NCBI GenBank assembly: GCA_007449985.2
Contig: VIIQ02000592.1
Coordinates: 682,001-746,000, forward strand
Origin: Desmodesmus armatus
Taxonomy: Eukaryota > Chlorophyta > Chlorophyceae > Sphaeropleales > Scenedesmaceae
Direction: 5' to 3'
DNA length: 64,000 bases
Under the pieces are notes generated by a model. That model saw nothing but the letters and a program-made list of their open reading frames with translations. It was not told where the DNA came from and did no database searches. Made by a program: the position numbers and the translations under genes. Positions 1 to 9,969 of this stretch are shown here, piece after piece (the first letter of the stretch is position 1; each line of letters starts with the position of its first letter).

Positions 1-199
1 TTTGCAGGTCTACAGCCATTTGTCACAGCACCTTGCCTTGAGCAATCGCTGGCTTGCAGCACTTTCCAACTGTCACTTGCAGGTTCACACTGGCGTGCAT
101 GTGAATGACACCCATGCGGCATCCTTCTCGTGTAATGGACGTGGTGTGTGGCAGCCTCAACAACAGCAACACACTTGTCTGCTGTTCTGCTGCATGCAG

Positions 200-723
200 T
201 TGACCAGGGCCACCCATTGCGTTTGTATGGGGTTGCGCGCGCCATGGCTATATGTGAGGCAGACAACGAGGTGGCCCGCATCAAGGAGGAGCTTGTGTTG
301 TTACCCCAGGAGATGCAAGCACACATCCGCTTCTACCGCGATCTGGAGGCACAGCTCAAGCAGTTGCAGGCAGCCATGGCAGCTGATAGCGTCCCAACGC
401 CTGAAGGTTTGGTTGCAGCTGGCTTTGCTGTGCTGCCTGGTATGGGGCGCTATCAGCCTGCTGCTGCAGATGTTCTGGCCAGCAGTGGTGTGCGCAGCGG
501 GGCTGTCACGTTTGTGCGGCTTGCACAGGTAGAGGTGCAGCAGCTGCTGCGCGTCGCAGTCAAGGCTTTTGCTCGTGCTGGTGTCGTTGCTGAGAGCGCA
601 GCTGAGCAGCACAGTGAGGAGTCAGACAGTGATGCTGATAGTGAGGATGGGGACCAGGCAGCACCTGCTGCTGGTGGTGGTGGTGATACCGTTGATGATG
701 GTGATGATGATATCATGGTCTGA
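200..723 (+). CDS. 3'-terminal exon of a KDZ-transposase-like or other chlorophyte-specific protein (partial)
   Basis: The exon follows a good acceptor (tgctgcatgcag ending at 199) and runs open to a TGA at 721-723; the gene starts outside the window. The protein begins near DQGHPLRLYGVARAM and contains a helical stretch, ADNEVARIKEELVLLPQEM, followed by further helical sequence and an acidic Ser/Asp tail. The spacing of the E-LVLLPQEM helix resembles the region after the catalytic domain of Kyakuja-Dileera-Zisupton (CxC-type) transposases, which are common in green algae. That is a memory-based resemblance only, and no catalytic residues lie inside the window. It could equally be an unrelated coiled-coil protein. 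Adjacent satellite DNA fits a transposon-rich setting. Confidence 0.45.
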
Positions 724-852
724 AGCTTGGTGGTGACAGTGTGGCCATTGGCATGCGTTTGGGTCAATTTGCTGTGCATGTGTGCTCGTCCAAGTTGCAG
801 CAGCTGTTGTGCACGCAACAAGGAGTGACTACTGTGTGCTGTCAGTGAAAGT

Positions 853-857
853 TGTAA
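853..857 (+). promoter_or_regulatory. Candidate TGTAA polyadenylation signal
   Basis: TGTAA is the usual poly(A) signal of volvocine and related green algae. This copy lies 130 bases after the stop codon of the upstream gene. The motif is short and other genes here lack an obvious copy, so this is tentative. Confidence 0.3.
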
Positions 858-1349
858 TGAATGACAGGCTTGCAACACAATTGGTGTATAGCAGCAGTTA
901 GGCAGGTCAGCTGGCTTACATGGCTCCAAAAGCCTCTTGCAATTGTGTAGGAGCTAGCCCTGCAGGCGCAGCCATGCTATTCTTTGTCAAGTGGGGCCGT
1001 GCCAAGTCTGGCAGTTCACTCTCCGGCAGTAATCATCGATACCAGTTCGCAGGGCTGGTGGGGTGAGCAGGTGCCAAGGTGGTGTGTTCACATGACATGC
1101 TGGGGTAGGCGGGCGCCTGCAGTGCGCACACGTTGCAAAGATGGTGAGATATGGGTCTTTGATGTGTTCACCTTGAATTGGCGGTCAGCGCTTACTGAGG
1201 TGTAATGCCATTGTGCATGCCATGTGCACTGCACACAGAAGTTTTCATTGCACACAATCAACAACAGGTTCAACAATCAGAATGATGAGGCCAAGTACGT
1301 GCCATGTATGCTTCTGCTGACTAAGGCACACCACTAATGGCCACAAAGG
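858..1349. other. Spacer between the upstream gene and the satellite; no gene seen
   Basis: No supported coding region, splice pattern or RNA gene. Short open frames overlap on both strands without recognisable similarity. Confidence 0.5.
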
Positions 1350-4300
1350 TATTGCACGCATGGGATGTGGGCTGTAATGTACACTACCACACAGCATCTG
1401 CCTCATCTGATGGTGCAACAACACTCCAGAACACTGTGGCACCTCACAATCAGCTTCAGCCCAGATCGGCCGTTGGACCCAATTTGCTTGATTTGGCCCC
1501 CCAAACCCCCCCAAAACGACCACCGACACAGGCGCAGCACAGCGCCCCACCTGCAACAAGGCTCTCTCACACACATATGACACTGTTTGTGGGTGCCATG
1601 CTGTAGGAGAGCTGTAACAAACTGTGCTGACCTCCCCCCCCCCCCACATGCCTCCCGTCACCCACTACCATGGCGTGATGCCACGGTTGCGCACTTGAAC
1701 GGCTTGCATCTGTTGCGCTGGCCAACTGGTGGGGAATCTGGGCATCATTCAGGGAATCAAAGTTGTTGGTAATGACTCAAGGAGTGCCCCTGTGGAGCCA
1801 GAGAGGGTGCAGACCTGTGGCTGGGGTCCAACAGCTTGGGGAGTCATGGCTATCTTGTTGCGTGTTGGTGTGAGATGGATTGCCGCACATGCGTGCATCA
1901 CAGTCGTGTTGCACGCATGGGATGTGGGCTGTAATGTACACTACCACACAGCATCTGCCTCATCTGATGGTGCAACAACACTCCAGAACACTGTGGCACC
2001 TCACAATCAGCTTCAGCCCAGATCGGCCGTCGGACCCAATTTGCTTGATTTGGCCCCCCCAACCCCCCCAAAACGACCACCGACACAGGCGCAGCACAGC
2101 GCCCCACCTGCAACAAGGCTCTCTCACACACATATAGTGTCACAGTTTGTGCTGACCTCCCCCCCCCCCCCACATGCCTCCCGTCACCCACTACCATGGC
2201 GTGATGCCACGGTTGCGCACTTGAACGGCTTGCATCTGTTGCGCTGGCCAACTGGTGGGAAATCTGGGCATCATTCAGGGAATCAAAGTTGTTGGTAATG
2301 ACTCAAGGAGTGCCCCTGTGGAGCCAGAGAGGGTGCAGACCTGTGGCTGGGGTCCAACAGCTTGGGGAGTCATGGCTATCTTGTTGCGTGTTGGTGTGAG
2401 ATGGATTGCCGCACATGCGTGCATCACAGTCGTGTTGCACGCATGGGATGTGGGCTGTAATGTACACTACCACACAGCATCTGCCTCATCTGATGGTGCA
2501 ACAACACTCCAGAACACTGTGGCACCTCACAATCAGCTTCAGCCCAGATCGGCCGTCGGACCCAATTTGCTTGATTTGGCCCCCCAAACCCCCCCAAAAC
2601 GACCACCGACACAGGCGCAGCACAGCGCCCCACCTGCAACAAGGCTCTCTCACACACATATGACACTGTTTGTGGGTGCCATGCTGTAGGAGAGCTGTAA
2701 CAAACTGTGCTGACCTCCCCCCCCCCCCCCACATGCCTCCCGTCACCCACTACCATGGCGTGATGCCACGGTTGCGCACTTGAACGGCTTGCATCTGTTG
2801 CGCTGGCCAACTGGTGGGGAATCTGGGCATCATTCAGGGAATCAAAGTTGTTGGTAATGACTCAAGGAGTGCCCCTGTGGAGCCAGAGAGGGTGCAGACC
2901 TGTGGCTGGGGTCCAACAGCTTGGGGAGTCATGGCTATCTTGTTGCGTGTTGGTGTGAGATGGATTGCCGCACATGCGTGCATCACAGTCGTGTTGCACG
3001 CATGGGATGTGGGCTGTAATGTACACTACCACACAGCATCTGCCTCATCTGATGGTGCAACAACACTCCAGAACACTGTGGCACCTCACAATCAGCTTCA
3101 GCCCAGATCGGCCGTCGGACCCAATTTGCTTGATTTGGCCCCCCAAACCCCCCCAAAACGACCACCGACACAGGCGCAGCACAGCGCCCCACCTGCAACA
3201 AGGCTCTCTCACACACATATAGTGTCACAGTTTGTGCTGACCTCCCCCCCCCCCCACATGCCTCCCGTCACCCACTACCATGGCGTGATGCCACGGTTGC
3301 GCACTTGAACGGCTTGCATCTGTTGCGCTGGCCAACTGGTGGGAAATCTGGGCATCATTCAGGGAATCAAAGTTGTTGGTAATGACTCAAGGAGTGCCCC
3401 TGTGGAGCCAGAGAGGGTGCAGACCTGTGGCTGGGGTCCAACAGCTTGGGGAGTCATGGCTATCTTGTTGCGTGTTGGTGTGAGATGGATTGCCGCACAT
3501 GCGTGCATCACAGTCGTGTTGCACGCATGGGATGTGGGCTGTAATGTACACTACCACACAGCATCTGCCTCATCTGATGGTGCAACAACACTCCAGAACA
3601 CTGTGGCACCTCACAATCAGCTTCAGCCCAGATCGGCCGTCGGACCCAATTTGCTTGATTTGGCCCCCCAAACCCCCCCAAAACGACCACCGACACAGGC
3701 GCAGCACAGCGCCCCACCTGCAACAAGGCTCTCTCACACACATATAGTGTCACAGTTTGTGCTGACCTCCCCCCCCCCCCCACATGCCTCCCGTCACCCA
3801 CTACCATGGCGTGATGCCACGGTTGCGCACTTGAACGGCTTGCATCTGTTGCGCTGGCCAACTGGTGGGAAATCTGGGCATCATTCAGGGAATCAAAGTT
3901 GTTGGTAATGACTCAAGGAGTGCCCCTGTGGAGCCAGAGAGGGTGCAGACCTGTGGCTGGGGTCCAACAGCTTGGGGAGTCATGGCTATCTTGTTGCGTG
4001 TTGGTGTGAGATGGATTGCCGCACATGCGTGCATCACAGTCGTGTTGCACGCATGGGATGTGGGCTGTAATGTACACTACCACACAGCATCTGCCTCATC
4101 TGATGGTGCAACAACACTCCAGAACACTGTGGCACCTCACAATCAGCTTCAGCCCAGATCGGCCGTCGGACCCAATTTGCTTGATTTGGCCCCCCAAACC
4201 CCCCCAAAACGACCACCGACACAGGCGCAGCACAGCGCCCCACCTGCAACAAGGCTCTCTCACACACATATGACACTGTTTGTGGGTGCCATGCTGTAGG

Positions 4301-7300
4301 AGAGCTGTAACAAACTGTGCTGACCTCCCCCCCCCCACATGCCTCCCGTCACCCACTACCATGGCGTGATGCCACGGTTGCGCACTTGAACGGCTTGCAT
4401 CTGTTGCGCTGGCCAACTGGTGGGGAATCTGGGCATCATTCAGGGAATCAAAGTTGTTGGTAATGACTCAAGGAGTGCCCCTGTGGAGCCAGAGAGGGTG
4501 CAGACCTGTGGCTGGGGTCCAACAGCTTGGGGAGTCATGGCTATCTTGTTGCGTGTTGGTGTGAGATGGATTGCCGCACATGCGTGCATCACAGTCGTGT
4601 TGCACGCATGGGATGTGGGCTGTAATGTACACTACCACACAGCATCTGCCTCATCTGATGGTGCAACAACACTCCAGAACACTGTGGCACCTCACAATCA
4701 GCTTCAGCCCAGATCGGCCGTCGGACCCAATTTGCTTGATTTGGCCCCCCAACCCCCCCAAAACGACCACCGACACAGGCGCAGCACAGCGCCCCACCTG
4801 CAACAAGGCTCTCTCACACACATATAGTGTCACAGTTTGTGCTGACCTCCCCCCCCCCCACATGCCTCCCGTCACCCACTACCATGGCGTGATGCCACGG
4901 TTGCGCACTTGAACGGCTTGCATCTGTTGCGCTGGCCAACTGGTGGGAAATCTGGGCATCATTCAGGGAATCAAAGTTGTTGGTAATGACTCAAGGAGTG
5001 CCCCTGTGGAGCCAGAGAGGGTGCAGACCTGTGGCTGGGGTCCAACAGCTTGGGGAGTCATGGCTATCTTGTTGCGTGTTGGTGTGAGATGGATTGCCGC
5101 ACATGCGTGCATCACAGTCGTGTTGCACGCATGGGATGTGGGCTGTAATGTACACTACCACACAGCATCTGCCTCATCTGATGGTGCAACAACACTCCAG
5201 AACACTGTGGCACCTCACAATCAGCTTCAGCCCAGATCGGCCGTCGGACCCAATTTGCTTGATTTGGCCCCCCAAACCCCCCCAAAACGACCACCGACAC
5301 AGGCGCAGCACAGCGCCCCACCTGCAACAAGGCTCTCTCACACACATATGACACTGTTTGTGGGTGCCATGCTGTAGGAGAGCTGTAACAAACTGTGCTG
5401 ACCTCCCCCCCCCCCACATGCCTCCCGTCACCCACTACCATGGCGTGATGCCACGGTTGCGCACTTGAACGGCTTGCATCTGTTGCGCTGGCCAACTGGT
5501 GGGAAATCTGGGCATCATTCAGGGAATCAAAGTTGTTGGTAATGACTCAAGGAGTGCCCCTGTGGAGCCAGAGAGGGTGCAGACCTGTGGCTGGGGTCCA
5601 ACAGCTTGGGGAGTCATGGCTATCTTGTTGCGTGTTGGTGTGAGATGGATTGCCGCACATGCGTGCATCACAGTCGTGTTGCACGCATGGGATGTGGGCT
5701 GTAATGTACACTACCACACAGCATCTGCCTCATCTGATGGTGCAACAACACTCCAGAACACTGTGGCACCTCACAATCAGCTTCAGCCCAGATCGGCCGT
5801 CGGACCCAATTTGCTTGATTTGGCCCCCCAAACCCCCCCAAAACGACCACCGACACAGGCGCAGCACAGCGCCCCACCTGCAACAAGGCTCTCTCACACA
5901 CATATGACACTGTTTGTGGGTGCCATGCTGTAGGAGAGCTGTAACAAACTGTGCTGACCTCCCCCCCCCCCACATGCCTCCCGTCACCCACTACCATGGC
6001 GTGATGCCACGGTTGCGCACTTGAACGGCTTGCATCTGTTGCGCTGGCCAACTGGTGGGAAATCTGGGCATCATTCAGGGAATCAAAGTTGTTGGTAATG
6101 ACTCAAGGAGTGCCCCTGTGGAGCCAGAGAGGGTGCAGACCTGTGGCTGGGGTCCAACAGCTTGGGGAGTCATGGCTATCTTGTTGCGTGTTGGTGTGAG
6201 ATGGATTGCCGCACATGCGTGCATCACAGTCGTGTTGCACGCATGGGATGTGGGCTGTAATGTACACTACCACACAGCATCTGCCTCATCTGATGGTGCA
6301 ACAACACTCCAGAACACTGTGGCACCTCACAATCAGCTTCAGCCCAGATCGGCCGTCGGACCCAATTTGCTTGATTTGGCCCCCCAAACCCCCCCAAAAC
6401 GACCACCGACACAGGCGCAGCACAGCGCCCCACCTGCAACAAGGCTCTCTCACACACATATGACACTGTTTGTGGGTGCCATGCTGTAGGAGAGCTGTAA
6501 CAAACTGTGCTGACCTCCCCCCCCCCCCACATGCCTCCCGTCACCCACTACCATGGCGTGATGCCACGGTTGCGCACTTGAACGGCTTGCATCTGTTGCG
6601 CTGGCCAACTGGTGGGAAATCTGGGCATCATTCAGGGAATCAAAGTTGTTGGTAATGACTCAAGGAGTGCCCCTGTGGAGCCAGAGAGGGTGCAGACCTG
6701 TGGCTGGGGTCCAACAGCTTGGGGAGTCATGGCTATCTTGTTGCGTGTTGGTGTGAGATGGATTGCCGCACATGCGTGCATCACAGTCGTGTTGCACGCA
6801 TGGGATGTGGGCTGTAATGTACACTACCACACAGCATCTGCCTCATCTGATGGTGCAACAACACTCCAGAACACTGTGGCACCTCACAATCAGCTTCAGC
6901 CCAGATCGGCCGTCGGACCCAATTTGCTTGATTTGGCCCCCCAAACCCCCCCAAAACGACCACCGACACAGGCGCAGCACAGCGCCCCACCTGCAACAAG
7001 GCTCTCTCACACACATATGACACTGTTTGTGGGTGCCATGCTGTAGGAGAGCTGTAACAAACTGTGCTGACCTCCCCCCCCCCCCACATGCCTCCCGTCA
7101 CCCACTACCATGGCGTGATGCCACGGTTGCGCACTTGAACGGCTTGCATCTGTTGCGCTGGCCAACTGGTGGGGAATCTGGGCATCATTCAGGGAATCAA
7201 AGTTGTTGGTAATGACTCAAGGAGTGCCCCTGTGGAGCCAGAGAGGGTGCAGACCTGTGGCTGGGGTCCAACAGCTTGGGGAGTCATGGCCATCTTGTTG

Positions 7301-7654
7301 CGTGTTGGTGTGAGATGGATTGCCGCACCATGCGTGCATCACAGTCGCGTTGCACGCATGGGATGTGGGCTGTAATGTACACTACCACACAGCATCTGCC
7401 TCATCTGATGGTGCAACAACACTCCAGAACACTGTGGCACCTCACAATCAGCTTCAGCCCAGATCGGCCGTCGGACCCAATTTGCTTGATTTGGCCCCCC
7501 AAACCCCCCCAAAAACGACCACCGACACAGGCGCAGCACAGCGCCCCACCTGCAACAAGGCTCTCTCACACACATATGACACTGTTTGTGGATGCCATGC
7601 TGTAGGAGAGCTGTAACAAACTGTGCTGACCTCCCCCCCCCCCCACATGCCTCC
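1350..7654. repeat. Satellite array, about 12 head-to-tail monomers of two length classes
   Basis: The same sequence recurs almost unchanged. Using one landmark (the ATG of the GGGAATCTGGGCATC or GGGAAATCTGGGCATC stretch), copies start at 1729, 2255, 2814, 3339, 3865, 4420, 4943, 5499, 6055, 6612 and 7169, with a partial first copy from about 1350. Spacings fall into short (523-526) and long (555-559) classes. The long class carries about 32 extra bases before the segment ending GTGCTGACC. Each monomer holds a poly-C tract of variable length. Copies are nearly identical except near the right edge, where an extra C, transitions and a diverged end appear, as expected of an array homogenised in its centre. 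The open frames in it are repeat artefacts. Confidence 0.97.
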
Positions 7655-7850
7655 AAACACGCACACTAGTGCCACATGGCCCCATGCCACACTCTGGATC
7701 GGCTCGTGGCTGTTGCGCCGGCTGATTGGCAGTCAAAGGAACATGTTGATACTTGGTGGAAGAGTGTGCAGGCCTGTGACTGCCCTCCAACAGCATGGGG
7801 CCCCCTTTGAAGTTTGGTTGCTTGTTGCTTCACGGTGAAAGCAATGTCGG
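7655..7850. repeat. Degenerate satellite monomer at the array edge
   Basis: After the last good poly-C tract the sequence still follows the monomer order: a CATGGC-like start, a TGTTGCGC(T/C)GGC segment, then GTGCAG(A/G)CCTGTG and TCCAACAGC(T/A)TGGGG landmarks, but with many substitutions and deletions. This is what an ageing array boundary looks like. Confidence 0.7.
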
Positions 7851-9706
7851 CACCATGAGCGCTTAACAGTTGTGCTGCTTGAGTGGGTATAGGGCTCATA
7901 GGGCTCAGGCAGCATTCAACCCTCAACATATCTTCATCATCAGAGAAGCCTTGCAAGCAAGTGTCAGTGGGCCTCCGTCAGGGTCACTAGGCCTCCCTTC
8001 TTTGATGTTGTGGTCTACAAGCCCGGGGCGCCCAAGTCTGTTCCATGCTTTGCTGTAGGACTGTAACAACCAGATTTGTTACCTGATCCTCATCAGAAGG
8101 TTCTTTTTCCACCTTGCGCAACACCACACAAGCCTCAGTGATGTCAACTGAACACTGGTGTTCAGCCGGAAGCCTACCCACAACTCTCAACTACCCACTA
8201 ATTCAGGCTGGAGGCAAGGAGCTTGCTCACAACCCGTTCAGACATTACCTTTGCCCATTCTGCACTTGCCCATTCTGGACCAAACAGTCAGCGTTTGAGC
8301 ACGTCCAGGGCTGAAGGTTGCCCAAGCTGCTGGGGTGCATCACCCGCCTCCGCTTCCGCCTGCTGCTGTCCTGCCCCGTGCTGTCCCCTGCGTCATCAAC
8401 CTCCTCCTCCATCTCCACCTCCTCCTCCCCCTCCCCCAAATCCCCCTGCACCTCCTCCCCTAGCGGCACACCGAGCCCCTCCAAGCCAGCCATGTTTGAT
8501 CAGCTGATGGGTGCTGATGGGGCAAACCGTCCTGATGGCTGAGGAGGCGTTGCCAGCTTGCAAAGAGATGATCAAACGGCGCTCTGTGTGTGACATACCG
8601 CCTCTTTAGCTATCTGTCTTGTTGCGCAACTCATTTCAAAACGGCCGTTGTTTGGCTTCTGCTCACAACGCCCTTCACTGGGCGTATATGCGATCAATCT
8701 TCGTTGAAACGTTTCGTACACTGGAACAAACATCGCATATGCACACCTGTGCATCTTCCAACTTTAATCCTATATACCAGAGTGCCTGGGTTGGGTCATG
8801 GCCACAAAGTTGACTATTTTTGGGGGGGGGAGGTTGTTACAAGTGGATACTTTCACCGCTGAGCGGTACTCTCCACACGGGATGAACTGGGAAGACACAC
8901 CTGCAAGAAAAACCTGCAGCAAGACCGGCAAACAAGACCAGCCCCAAAAAAAACACACCACCAAGGGCAACTGCCACACACACCAGGTATAGGATCGTGC
9001 ATTCATGACAATAGTCACTAATAGTGCTATAATAACATGTTTGACTACCAGCACAGTTGAGTGGAGTTGTACTGCCGGCGCAGCTGTGCATGTACGTCTT
9101 TCAGCAGCCTATCAGGTGAATGAGGAGTTGGGTGGTATGTATAACTCTGGTTGACAGTCAACTGCCAATGTGACGACAGATCTGTCAATCAATTTGATCT
9201 GTCCCCAGCCACCTATGGCAGGGAAAGACTGGCAAGACAGACCTGACACCAATTGATTTGCACTACCTCTTTTATTTGGCTTCCATTACTTGCAGAATCA
9301 ACTGGCAGCCTAACAACGAAGGCTATATGCTGTTGACCCCAACATGGCAGCAACTGTGCGGACAACTACAGTATGCACCCATTGCACAACACAGTCCATA
9401 CTTGAGCTGAACGTAATGTAGACAGTCATTCTACATTTTACTGACGCTCCACACCGCATAACAGTTATGTGTGGCCTCCTTTGACCACAGTTCAGGCCGA
9501 GGCAGAAGCACCACACCGCACGATACAGATTCAAGTCCGTTCCAGATAGTCTGAAGTGGTACTGGGTTGTATCTGAACACAGCTTCAGATACACAAACAC
9601 CACTTCCATGTCACGGGCAGTCTGAAGTCAGTCTGTGCTCAATCTGAACAGTCTGAATGGGATCTGAAGCAATCTGGAAATGCTGGGTTACCAGAGTGAT
9701 ATTGTC
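7851..9706. other. Gene-poor region, no supported gene
   Basis: The stretch contains a CT-rich segment at 8340-8500, whose minus strand can encode an acidic Glu-rich peptide, a G-run at 8821-8830, and a series of spaced TCTGAA/AATCTG words at 9605-9680. Nothing here has splice signals joined to a recognisable protein. Confidence 0.4.
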
Positions 9707-9863
9707 TGAGGGGCCCTCAGGGCCTGTACTACAGGGGGGTTGTTGGGCCCAGATGTGACAGCAATTCGCTCATGAACTTGGCGAATCCCCCAATTTCATG
9801 TGCCAATTGCTGCAACATCTGGGCCCAACAACCCCCCTGTAGTGAAGGCCCTGAGGGCCCCTC
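9707..9863. repeat. Foldback (long inverted repeat) element
   Basis: The left arm, about 9707-9765, starts TGAGGGGCCCTCAGGGCC and runs through CAGGGGGGTTGTTGGGCCC to GCAATT. The right arm, about 9804-9863, is its near-perfect reverse complement. The arms are close to 60 bases with a spacer of about 38 bases, so a single strand could fold into a long hairpin. Size and form fit a small foldback or MITE-like element. No flanking target duplication was identified. Confidence 0.85.
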
Positions 9864-9942
9864 AGGCCATATGCAGTAAAGTCAGGGGGGGGCTCTTGGG
9901 ATGCCACCCCAGCGTACATTTTGGTTGGTACAGTCCACCAGT

Positions 9943-9969
9943 AGGCACTTACTGTCACAGTAAGTGCCT
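9943..9969. repeat. Perfect short palindrome (12-base arms)
   Basis: AGGCACTTACTG and CAGTAAGTGCCT are exact inverted repeats around a 3-base loop (TCA). It lies 80 bases from the foldback element. It could be a binding site, a transposon footprint or chance. Confidence 0.7.

Noticed and set aside
1350..7654. CRISPR-like or phage-type array
   Set aside because: The repeats are adjacent monomers of over 500 bases without unique spacers, in a eukaryotic setting.
1337..7690. Many open frames of 80-190 codons in the satellite, in several frames on both strands
   Set aside because: They repeat with the monomer, overlap in several frames, end at the variable length segment and show no splice or start context. 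They are by-products of a stop-poor repeat.
8245..8493. Acidic Glu-rich minus-strand open frame with an RRKRRR cluster
   Set aside because: It is explained by a CT-rich simple stretch on the plus strand. No splice partner or conserved motif was seen.
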